Positions 17,132 through 24,193 of a DNA stretch of 38,790 nucleotides are shown piece by piece. This DNA is from Clostridiales bacterium (lineage in GTDB: Bacteria; Bacillota; Clostridia; Lachnospirales; Lachnospiraceae). Below the pieces are notes generated by a model. That model saw only the letters and a list, made by a program, of their open reading frames with translations. It had not been told where the DNA came from and searched no databases. Location: NCBI GenBank assembly GCA_012520645.1, contig JAAYNV010000017.1, forward strand, positions 1 through 38,790, read 5' to 3'. How positions within the stretch are numbered: the first letter of the stretch is position 1; every line of letters begins with the position of its first letter. The translations under genes and the position numbers were made by a program.

Positions 17132-18334
17132 TTACTGTTTGTAGTTTGTAGCCTGGAAATCCGGATATGCTGATTCAAGACCATGCTCTGTCGTATCCAG
17201 ACCAGAAACCTCTTCTTCCCTTGATACACGTATGCCAATCGTCTTCTTTAATACGGTAAATAAAATCAGCATTGTTACAACAGTCCATGCCGCTACACAA
17301 ACAACACCAAGTGCCTGAATACCTAACTGATAGAAGCCGCCGCCATAGAAAAGACCTGTCTTATAATCGAAGAAGCCGACTGCCAGAGTACCAAACATAC
17401 CGCATGCACCGTGTACTCCTACGGCACCTACCGGATCATCCACACGAATCTTTGTTTCTAATGTGTAAATGACTACACATACAAGAACACCTGCAATGGC
17501 ACCAATGATAAAAGCACCACCTACATCCACATTGGCACAGCCTGCCGTAATGGCTACCAGACCTGCCAGAGAACCGTTCAATGTCATGGATACATCCGGC
17601 TTACCGTTTCTTAACCATGTGTAGAGCATGGCTGTACAGGAAGCTGCTGCCGGAGCAACGGTTGTGGTTGCAAAGATCTGTGCCAGCTGAATCGTATCGC
17701 TTGCTGCTGCACCATTGAAGCCATACCATCCAAACCATAAGACAAATACACCCAGTGCACCGATTACGATATTGTGCCCTAGAATCGGTTGGGATTTTCC
17801 TTTCTCATCGTATTTTCCAATACGCGGTCCAAGAAATGCCGCACCAATCAGACCGGATATACCGCCTACCATATGAATAACACAGGAACCTGCGAAATCG
17901 ACAAAACCAAGCTCAGTCAGCCATGCTGTACCGCCCCATACCCAGTGTGCCTCAACCGGGTAGATCACAAGACTGATGATAAAGCTGTAAATACAATATG
18001 TAATAAATTTTGTACGCTCTGCCATGGCACCGGAAACAATGGTTGCTGCCGTTGCACAGAATACCAGATTAAATACAAATGCAGACCAGTCATTTTCTGC
18101 AAAATTCGCAAATGGATTAAGTCCCCATCCTGCAAATTTTGTACCCTCTCCACACAGCAGGTTATAGCCTAATAAATAGAAGGCAACCGTACCGAGACAA
18201 AAGTCCATTAAGTTTTTCATGATAATGTTACCTGCATTCTTTGCTCTGGTAAATCCTGCTTCTACCATCGCAAATCCGCACTGCATAAAAAAGACCAACG
18301 CTGCTCCCATTAGGAACCATACACTCATATCCAT
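17132..18334 (-). CDS. amtB: Ammonium transporter (Amt family)
   Basis: This 400-residue membrane protein carries ammonium/ammonia into the cell. It starts MDMSVWFLMGAALVFFMQCGFAMVEAGF and contains the family signature GTVAFYLLGYNLL, the pore-region PVEAHWVWGG with the first conserved His, and GVHGACGMFGTLAVG with the second. About 11 hydrophobic segments are spread along the length. The start has AGGAGG upstream. It lies 229 bases downstream of glnK in the same direction, the classic glnK-amtB pair in which the PII protein blocks the channel when nitrogen is plentiful. The intergenic region holds two terminator-like hairpins. Confidence 0.97.
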   Translation of the reverse strand: MDMSVWFLMGAALVFFMQCGFAMVEAGFTRAKNAGNIIMKNLMDFCLGTVAFYLLGYNLLCGEGTKFAGWGLNPFANFAENDWSAFVFNLVFCATAATIVSGAMAERTKFITYCIYSFIISLVIYPVEAHWVWGGTAWLTELGFVDFAGSCVIHMVGGISGLIGAAFLGPRIGKYDEKGKSQPILGHNIVIGALGVFVLWFGWYGFNGAAASDTIQLAQIFATTTVAPAAASCTAMLYTWLRNGKPDVSMTLNGSLAGLVAITAGCANVDVGGAFIIGAIAGVLVCVVIYTLETKIRVDDPVGAVGVHGACGMFGTLAVGFFDYKTGLFYGGGFYQLGIQALGVVCVAAWTVVTMLILFTVLKKTIGIRVSREEEVSGLDTTEHGLESAYPDFQATNYKQ

Positions 18335-18359
18335 ATTTTTTTCCTCCTTTTTTAGTGTG

Positions 18360-18402
18360 AAAAAGGGTCCTGTTTAGGACTCTCTGCGCCGGGCGCTGTC
18401 CC
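18360..18402 (-). promoter_or_regulatory. Possible terminator/antiterminator pair in the amtB leader
   Basis: Read on the minus strand, GTCCT (18380-18376) can pair with AGGAC (18371-18367), followed by CCTTTTT, as a small terminator. The same GTCC can instead pair with the upstream GGGAC (18402-18398) across a GC-rich mini-hairpin. The two pairings exclude each other. The stems are short. Confidence 0.35.
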
Positions 18403-18435
18403 TTGCGACATTTTTCATTTCACGCGCGTACGCAT

Positions 18436-18478
18436 AAAAAAAGATAACACACGGGCTCCTCTTACCCTTGTATTATCT
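18436..18478 (-). terminator. Rho-independent terminator between glnK and amtB
   Basis: On the minus strand AGATAATACA pairs with TGTGTTATCT (10 bp, one wobble), with an inner GGGT/GCCC stem, followed by seven T (18442-18436). It lies 85 bases after the glnK stop and 100 bases before amtB, so it could limit amtB read-through. Confidence 0.75.
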
Positions 18479-18563
18479 CCTTTGATAATCTACACACTAT
18501 TTTTCTCCACCTTTCATTACAAGGTGCTTATTAATTAGATTTCTTACAGGATTTTCCTTGCTT

Positions 18564-18902
18564 TTACAGAGCTTCCTGTCCACGCTCGCCTGTCCGGATT
18601 CTGACAGCATCCTCTACCTCATAGACGAAAATTTTACCATCTCCAAAATTTCCGGTATTAATTTCCTTAACAATCTTATCGATCAGCTCCGGTGCCGTTT
18701 CCTCGGCTACGACCGTTTCTACCTTTACCTTTGGCAGAAGATTGACCTTGTACTCTGCACCCCGGTAAATTTTGATGATACCCTTCTGGTTACCATAGCC
18801 CATAACGTTGACGATATTCAGACCATTTACTCCACTTTCGTCCAATACAGCTTTCAGATCTTCAAGCTTTTCCGGTTTGATAATGATTTCCAGCTTTTTC
18901 AT
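18564..18902 (-). CDS. glnK: Nitrogen regulatory PII protein
   Basis: This 112-residue protein is the trimeric PII sensor of 2-oxoglutarate, ATP and ADP that binds and gates AmtB. It matches PII end to end: MKKLEIIIKPEKLEDLKAVL, the T-loop KGIIKIYRGAEYKVNLLPKVKVE with the modifiable Tyr51 conserved, and the C-terminal signature GDGKIFVYEVEDAVRIRTGERG. The ATG has AAGGAGG upstream. It is placed before amtB, as expected for glnK rather than glnB. A strong promoter lies at 18971-18998, with a terminator-like hairpin between promoter and gene. Confidence 0.96.
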   Translation of the reverse strand: MKKLEIIIKPEKLEDLKAVLDESGVNGLNIVNVMGYGNQKGIIKIYRGAEYKVNLLPKVKVETVVAEETAPELIDKIVKEINTGNFGDGKIFVYEVEDAVRIRTGERGQEAL

Positions 18903-18928
18903 AAGATGTTCCTCCTTGTTTAAATAAA

Positions 18929-18960
18929 AAAGGCGCTACTAACTCTGTAGTAACGCCTTC
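18929..18960 (-). terminator. Terminator-like hairpin between the glnK promoter and glnK
   Basis: On the minus strand AAGGCGTTACTA pairs with TAGTAGCGCCTT (one wobble), loop CAGAGT, followed by TTTTATT. It sits right after the predicted transcription start and 26 bases before glnK. It may be an attenuator, or terminate the upstream GNAT gene. Confidence 0.65.
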
Positions 18961-18970
18961 GTTTATGTTT

Positions 18971-18998
18971 ATTATACACACTCGAATAAAGTTGTCAA
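18971..18998 (-). promoter_or_regulatory. Promoter of glnK-amtB
   Basis: On the minus strand TTGACA, a 16-base spacer and TATAAT match the sigma-70 consensus perfectly. The start would fall near 18964, directly before the hairpin at 18929-18960. Confidence 0.75.
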
Positions 18999-19020
18999 AC
19001 ATTTTTTTCAAAAAATTCTT

Positions 19021-19899
19021 TCATGAAAATTCTTTCATAAACTCTTTTTCATAAAAGCAATACCGCTTTCCCTTACGAACCTTTTCTTCCCGCTCTGTCA
19101 ATCCCAGCCTCCGGCAAAGCATTCTGGATGCCTCATTTTCCGGCTCCACATAGCAAACAATTCGCTTAAACTCCAGCTTATCTCCTGCATATTTTATAAT
19201 TGCTTCACAGACTTCCGTCGCATACCCCTGCCTCTGATATTCCTTTGCAATTAAATATCCAAGTTCTGCAGTTTCCTCACTGTCCCCGCTCTCAATACCG
19301 GCACGGCCAATCAACCGATGGGATTTTTTTTCTTCTACAACCCACATTCCGTATCCATAAAATCCATACATATTTCGGATATAATCCCTTGTATACTGCT
19401 CCTCCTCCGCCCTGTCCTCATACAGCCCCTCCATATATTGTGTAATTGACGGTTCCGCATAGATTTCATAGAGCCTGTCCAGATCTTCCAACTGAATTTC
19501 CCGCACCAGGCACCGGTCGGTTTCCAGAATCGTCCATGGAATGCCATGGCAGCGTCCATATACCTTTTCAAAATAATCCATCCCGGGATTTTGGATTCCT
19601 TCTATGGCAAACATCACTCCCCCGAAGGAAGCATTCCGGTTTTTCTCCGTTAAGACAGCAACAACCGCCTGACTTTTCGCAGCTGCTTTCCTTGCCAGTT
19701 CTGCCCGGTCTGTTACGACAATCGTGTCATTTATTTCCATATGCCATTCCATAAGGCAAGCCGGGTACTCTTTCTCCAAAGCTACACGGACAAAACAGGC
19801 AGCGCTACCTGTCCACTCTGCCGCCAATGCCATAATGGTCTCCGCCAGCTGTTCATAATGGTCAAGCTCTCCGATCACAAAAAGAATATTTCGAAGCAT
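19021..19899 (-). CDS. GNAT-family N-acetyltransferase with an N-terminal extra domain
   Basis: This 292-residue protein has a C-terminal GNAT domain (about residues 130-285): LVREIQLEDLDRLYEIYAEP, GMWVVEEKKSHRLIGRAGIE, ELGYLIAKEYQRQGYATE with the acetyl-CoA binding QRQGYA loop, and CYVEPENEASRMLCRRLGL. The first ~130 residues (INDTIVVTDRAELARKAA, AVVAVLTEKN, YGRCHGIPWTILET) form a separate domain I cannot assign; parts resemble a degenerate HAD-like fold. Such fusions occur in Firmicutes, but the acceptor substrate is unknown. It is divergent from the cyclophilin gene and runs toward glnK. Confidence 0.85.
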   Translation of the reverse strand: MLRNILFVIGELDHYEQLAETIMALAAEWTGSAACFVRVALEKEYPACLMEWHMEINDTIVVTDRAELARKAAAKSQAVVAVLTEKNRNASFGGVMFAIEGIQNPGMDYFEKVYGRCHGIPWTILETDRCLVREIQLEDLDRLYEIYAEPSITQYMEGLYEDRAEEEQYTRDYIRNMYGFYGYGMWVVEEKKSHRLIGRAGIESGDSEETAELGYLIAKEYQRQGYATEVCEAIIKYAGDKLEFKRIVCYVEPENEASRMLCRRLGLTEREEKVRKGKRYCFYEKEFMKEFS

Positions 19900-20007
19900 T
19901 TCTGAATCCTTCTTTACGAAATGTAGTTTTTACTATAAAATAAAACTTGTCCTGCTTACAGGAACATATTTATTTTAATGTATTTTAAACCAGAAAGGAA
20001 GAAAAAC

Positions 20008-20529
20008 ATGGCACAGAATCCAATTATAACGATCGAAATGGAAAACGGCGATAAAATCAAAGCAGAATTATACCCTGAAATCGCGCCAAATACAGTCAAT
20101 AACTTTTTAAGCCTCGTTAACAAAGGCTATTACAACGGACTCATCTTCCACAGAGTTATCCGCGGTTTCATGATCCAGGGTGGCTGCCCGGACGGAAACG
20201 GAATGGGCGGTCCCGGCTACTCCATTAAAGGTGAATTTGCTTCCAACGGCTTTGCAAACAGCTTAAAGCATACAGAGGGCGTTCTCTCCATGGCAAGGAG
20301 CATGATGCCCAACTCCGCAGGATCCCAGTTCTTTATCATGCACAAAAATGCTCCGCATCTTGACGGAGAATATGCCGCTTTCGGCAAAGTCATCGAAGGA
20401 ATGGAAGCAGTAAATGCCATTGCAGAAACAGCTACCGACTACTCCGACAGACCGCTGCAGGACCAGAAGATCAAAAGTATGACAGCTGAAACCTTCGGTG
20501 TGGACTATCCGGAACCGGAAAAGTATTGA
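20008..20529 (+). CDS. Peptidyl-prolyl cis-trans isomerase, cyclophilin type
   Basis: This 173-residue cytoplasmic foldase speeds up proline isomerisation. It has the cyclophilin motifs IAPNTVNNFLSLVNKGYYNGLIFHRVIRGFMIQGG (with the catalytic Arg in FHRVI), GVLSMARSMMPNSAGSQFFI and LDGEYAAFGKVIEGMEAVNAI. No signal peptide is present. The frame is open from 19978, but the ATG at 20008, with AAAGGAAG upstream, matches the family start. It is followed by a terminator and appears to be a single-gene unit. Confidence 0.95.
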   Translation: MAQNPIITIEMENGDKIKAELYPEIAPNTVNNFLSLVNKGYYNGLIFHRVIRGFMIQGGCPDGNGMGGPGYSIKGEFASNGFANSLKHTEGVLSMARSMMPNSAGSQFFIMHKNAPHLDGEYAAFGKVIEGMEAVNAIAETATDYSDRPLQDQKIKSMTAETFGVDYPEPEKY

Positions 20530-20573
20530 TAAAACACTTCTTTTACAATCATGATGAATACAGATAACCGGAA

Positions 20574-20601
20574 ACGGACAGGTACTTTGGTACTTGTCCG
20601 T
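20574..20601 (+). terminator. Terminator after the cyclophilin gene
   Basis: ACGGACAGGTAC (20574-20585) pairs with GTACTTGTCCGT (20590-20601), 12 bp with one wobble and loop TTTG, followed by TCATATTTTG. Confidence 0.7.
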
Positions 20602-20751
20602 TCATATTTTGTTCATATTCTTTTAAAAGAAACTTCAATTCAAGGGCATGATTTATCCAAATTTCTCCCATATACTATGAGTATAAGATACAACAACACC
20701 TAGAAAAGACATTATCAGTTAACATTACTTTTAAATAGCTTTTTCATAATA

Positions 20752-20779
20752 ATGCCAGGTAAAACAGTTTACCTGGCAT
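20752..20779 (+). terminator. Perfect hairpin in the cyclophilin-symporter gap
   Basis: ATGCCAGGTAAA (20752-20763) and TTTACCTGGCAT (20768-20779) form a perfect 12-bp stem with loop ACAG, followed by CCTCCCTTTT. No gene is seen between it and the previous terminator, so it may end a small untranslated transcript or insulate the symporter promoter. I see no coding frame or riboswitch core from 20602 to 20751. Confidence 0.55.
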
Positions 20780-20821
20780 CCTCCCTTTTATGGGTTCTTA
20801 CTGAAATCTGTCGATTTTCTG

Positions 20822-20850
20822 TTGACTTTATCACACTGCTATACTAAAAT
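20822..20850 (+). promoter_or_regulatory. Promoter of the AGCS symporter gene
   Basis: TTGACT (20822-20827), a 17-base spacer and TAAAAT (20845-20850). The start would fall near 20857, giving a leader of about 130 bases. Confidence 0.6.
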
Positions 20851-20861
20851 AGTGATATTAC

Positions 20862-20901
20862 AAAGGACGTAATAACGCACAGTGTGTGTATTATGTCCTT
20901 T
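20862..20901 (+). promoter_or_regulatory. Terminator-like hairpin at the 5' end of the symporter leader
   Basis: AAAGGACGTAATA (20862-20874) pairs with TATTATGTCCTTT (20889-20901) with one wobble, and inner ACGCAC/TGTGTGT pairing. It starts at the predicted 5' end and ends in TTTTC. It could be an attenuator or a 5' stabilising stem. Confidence 0.5.
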
Positions 20902-20989
20902 TCTCGTATCAGCCGCAAACAGAGTCATAAATGTGCTCTATTTTCAGCCGACTGGTTCAAAGATAAAGGAAAAGAAAGGATATGCACAA

Positions 20990-22402
20990 ATGGAAACGCT
21001 TTCAAACATTTTAGACAAAATCGATGGCATCGTCTGGGGACCTGTCATGCTGGTGCTCTTAGTCGGCACCGGTATCTTTTTAACGATCCGCACCGGCTTT
21101 CTGCCTTGGCGCAACCTCGGTTATGCCCTGAAGAGTACTCTCAGTAAGGAAGCCCGGACGAAAAGCCGTGGCACCGGAGACATTTCTCCTTTTTCCGCAC
21201 TGACCACTGCCCTTGCTGCGACCATCGGAACCGGAAATATTGTCGGTGTGGCAACCGCCATGGTATCCGGAGGTCCAGGCGCTCTCGTATGGATGTGGAT
21301 TTCTGCCTGCTTCGGGCTGACCTCCAAATTCAGTGAATGTATGCTCGCGATCAAATATCGTGAGGTCAATGCAAAGGGCGAAATGTCCGGCGGTCCCATG
21401 TATACCATGAAAAAGGCTTTCAAAAACAGGACCTTCGGAAGCATTCTCGGCTGGCTGTTTGCTTTCTTTGCCGTAATCGCTTCCTTCGGAATCGGCAACA
21501 TGACACAGGCCAATTCCATCTCATCCTCCATGACCGAAACCTTCGCAGTGCCTGCATGGATTACCGGTGCCGTCATCACAGTTTTGGCTTTCGTCATTAT
21601 CGTAGGCGGTATCAAGACGATTTCCAAAGTCTCTCAGGTTGTCGTACCGTTTATGGCAATTTTTTATGTCATTACAGGAATCGCAGTTATCATCGGAAAT
21701 ATTGAAAATGTTCCGGCAGGTATTGCCATGATCTTTAAAATGGCATTCAGTATCCAGGCAGTCGGCGGCGGCTTATGCGGTACTATTACATCCTCCCTGA
21801 TGAACGGTATGCGTTACGGTGTTGCCCGCGGTGTCTTCTCCAATGAAGCAGGCATGGGTTCTGCTGCCATTACCGCAGCCGCTGCTACCACAGACCATCC
21901 GGTACGCCAGGGATATATCAATATGACAGGTACATTTTATGACACTATTGTCGTATGTACGATTACAGGTCTTGCTATCGCAAGCTCCGGAGTACTGGGC
22001 AGTATCAATCCGGCAACCGGGGAAATGTATACCGGTTCCGCACTGACCATCCAGGCCTTTAAAACCGTGCTCGGTCCGGCTGGCGGCTGGCTTGTCTGCA
22101 TCGGCATTGCATTGTTTGCCTTTTCCACGATCTTAGGCTGGGAATACCACGGTGAGAAAGCATTCGAATACTTATTTAAGACCCACAAATACAATATGGT
22201 TTACCGCATCGTATTCTCCTTGATCGTATACATAGGAGCTACTACTTCTCTGGAAATCGTATGGAACTTCTCCGATATTGCAAATGCTCTGATGGCGATT
22301 CCGAATCTGATCTGCCTGCTAGTCTTAAGCGGAGAGATCGCAAAGGATATAAAGGACTTCCAGAAGATATTAGAAGAAGAAAGAGCTGCAAAAAATAAGT
22401 AA
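20990..22402 (+). CDS. Alanine/glycine:cation symporter (AGCS family)
   Basis: This 470-residue membrane protein imports small neutral amino acids with sodium. The signature SPFSALTTALAATIGTGNIVGVATAMVSGGPGALVWMW is present, as are SGGPMYTM and GVFSNEAGMGSAAI. About ten to eleven hydrophobic segments are visible. The frame opens at 20882, but that part overlaps the leader hairpin; the ATG at 20990 with AAAGGA upstream matches the family start METLSNILDKIDGIVWGP. The substrate (alanine, glycine or glutamine) cannot be told. The promoter, leader hairpin and terminator suggest a single-gene unit. Confidence 0.95.
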   Translation: METLSNILDKIDGIVWGPVMLVLLVGTGIFLTIRTGFLPWRNLGYALKSTLSKEARTKSRGTGDISPFSALTTALAATIGTGNIVGVATAMVSGGPGALVWMWISACFGLTSKFSECMLAIKYREVNAKGEMSGGPMYTMKKAFKNRTFGSILGWLFAFFAVIASFGIGNMTQANSISSSMTETFAVPAWITGAVITVLAFVIIVGGIKTISKVSQVVVPFMAIFYVITGIAVIIGNIENVPAGIAMIFKMAFSIQAVGGGLCGTITSSLMNGMRYGVARGVFSNEAGMGSAAITAAAATTDHPVRQGYINMTGTFYDTIVVCTITGLAIASSGVLGSINPATGEMYTGSALTIQAFKTVLGPAGGWLVCIGIALFAFSTILGWEYHGEKAFEYLFKTHKYNMVYRIVFSLIVYIGATTSLEIVWNFSDIANALMAIPNLICLLVLSGEIAKDIKDFQKILEEERAAKNK

Positions 22403-22432
22403 GAGAACGCAATAAAGAAAGAAGCCAAAAAG

Positions 22433-22482
22433 AAATCAGGAGAAGTGCATTGCAATACTTTCCTCTGCACTCCTCCTGATTT
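22433..22482 (+). terminator. Terminator after the AGCS gene
   Basis: AAATCAGGAG plus AGTGCA (22433-22449) pair with TGCACT plus CTCCTGATTT (22466-22482), with one A-C mismatch, followed by TTCATTT. The reverse strand also ends in TTTC, so it may serve the convergent GH43 gene. Confidence 0.75.
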
Positions 22483-22505
22483 TTCATTTATTCTCAACCA
22501 GTGAA

Positions 22506-24140
22506 TCAATCCTTCAGATTCACATACTCAAAAAAGTCAAAATCCGCACATTTCTCGTGCTTCATCCGGTCAGCACAGGTGATTCCCACCATGGTTCCCG
22601 TAAATTCTCCGTATTTGCAGTACTCATCGGAAAATTTGGTCGTATCGAAAACCGGGCCGATTTTCTGGTATTTTTCCCCGTCCAGACTCCACTCGAACCA
22701 GCATTCTCTCTCACAGATCTGAAGCCGGAAATAAATCGCATCCTCTCCTACCGGTACTCTCGTATCCAGATACTCTGTTCTCACTCCGTTTTCCAGCTGG
22801 ATAACGGAAATCGCACTCTGTCCCAGCGTCTTGCTGTAGTACTTTCTCAGGTTGATGTAATTCATATTGTCATAATACAGAATCAATCCCGCACTGTGCT
22901 GATATATCTCCGGTGTAAATTCCATTTTGGTTGTGACCCTTGCCCTCAGGCTCGTGAGCTTCCTTGCTAATATGCTCACGCGGTTTAAAGAGGTTCTGGA
23001 TTCCTGTCCCCGCAGTCTGACCCAGCCCGGCCTTGCCTTTACATCCGCAAAGGACTGCGGCATGATTCTCGGTGCATAATACCAGTTTCCAAGCTCTGTA
23101 CTGTCAAAGTCATCCATATCCGGTATTCCGGGCATCGGGCACTCCGGCAGCGATGCCTCCGGCACCTCTACCCTTGCCAGCCTGCCTCCGTCTGCCATAC
23201 GCAGCCAGTTATCCCTGGTCCAGCACATCTTCTGGATGGCTGTCTCTCTCCCCAGCGTACAGCGCAGCTCCGGTACGAACGGTCTGGCCGTCAGATGTAC
23301 CAGATAGACTTCTCCCTGCGGAGTTTCCACATAGCTTCCGTGACCGGATTTCTGTAAAACAGAATCGGGGTTAAAGTATTTCGGCTTCAGATGATCCGGG
23401 TCATGACGCTCATTGGATACCCCCGGTGCAGAGGTCACGATCGGATTCTCCGGGTCACTCTGATACGGTCCCCATACCTTCTGCGCACGTCCCATGGCGA
23501 CACAGTGATTGTAGCCCGTTCCGCCCTCTGCACACATGATATAATAATATCCGTTGCGCTTGGTCAGATGCGGCGCTTCAATGCAGCCGCGGTCGGTTCC
23601 GCCGCTCCAGATCCGCTTCGGATATCCGACGATCTTCTTTTCCTCCGGCGAATATTCTGCCATACAGATAGCACCCGGCTTCTCGTAGCCTTCCCTGGTC
23701 TCCCATTCCAGAGAAACGACCCACTTGCGTCCGTCATCATCATGAAAGATGGAAGCGTCAAAGCCTGCCGAATGCAGATAGACCGGCTCGCTCCAAGGTC
23801 CTCTGATATCCTTTGCAGTGATCAGAAAATTGTCCACGTCAAAATATCTGGCATTCATGGAATTCATCACACCATACACTACGTAAAATAAATCCTCTTT
23901 TTCACAATACGTCAGGCACGGTGCCCAGATTCCCTTTGCAGAAGGCAGCTTTTTTAAATCCACCTTTTCATCATCGGTCAGAACATGGGTATAAAGCTCC
24001 CAGTTTTTCAAATCTCGGGAATGGTAAACCGGAATTCCCGGAAACCACTCAAACGTGGATACGGCAAGGTAATAGTCCTCCCCCTTCCTGCAGATACAGG
24101 GATCGGGATTAAATCCCGGCAAAATCGGATTGTGTATCAT
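22506..24140 (-). CDS. GH43 beta-xylosidase/alpha-arabinofuranosidase family enzyme
   Basis: This 544-residue enzyme has a five-bladed beta-propeller GH43 domain: NPILPGFNPDPCICRKGEDYYLAVSTFEWFPGIPVYHS with the catalytic base Asp, AGFDASIFHDDDGRKW with the pKa-modulating Asp, and GCIEAPHL with the general acid Glu. The C-terminal ~200 residues form the beta-sandwich domain usual for the XynB-like subfamily. There is no signal peptide, so it acts on imported xylo- or arabino-oligosaccharides. It is the last gene of the GH5-GPH-GH42-GH43 operon. A short direct repeat, ATCCATCTCAA, lies in the gap after GH42. Confidence 0.93.
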   Translation of the reverse strand: MIHNPILPGFNPDPCICRKGEDYYLAVSTFEWFPGIPVYHSRDLKNWELYTHVLTDDEKVDLKKLPSAKGIWAPCLTYCEKEDLFYVVYGVMNSMNARYFDVDNFLITAKDIRGPWSEPVYLHSAGFDASIFHDDDGRKWVVSLEWETREGYEKPGAICMAEYSPEEKKIVGYPKRIWSGGTDRGCIEAPHLTKRNGYYYIMCAEGGTGYNHCVAMGRAQKVWGPYQSDPENPIVTSAPGVSNERHDPDHLKPKYFNPDSVLQKSGHGSYVETPQGEVYLVHLTARPFVPELRCTLGRETAIQKMCWTRDNWLRMADGGRLARVEVPEASLPECPMPGIPDMDDFDSTELGNWYYAPRIMPQSFADVKARPGWVRLRGQESRTSLNRVSILARKLTSLRARVTTKMEFTPEIYQHSAGLILYYDNMNYINLRKYYSKTLGQSAISVIQLENGVRTEYLDTRVPVGEDAIYFRLQICERECWFEWSLDGEKYQKIGPVFDTTKFSDEYCKYGEFTGTMVGITCADRMKHEKCADFDFFEYVNLKD

Positions 24141-24193
24141 ATCACTCGTCTCCTTTCACATTTCCATCCATCTCAAAATATTGCCTATCCATC

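Noticed and set aside
20882..20989. Upstream start of the AGCS symporter
   Set aside because: It lies inside the leader hairpin and has no family match; the ATG at 20990 has a ribosome site.
20602..20989. Glycine riboswitch upstream of the amino-acid symporter
   Set aside because: The conserved GGAGAG and related core segments were not found.
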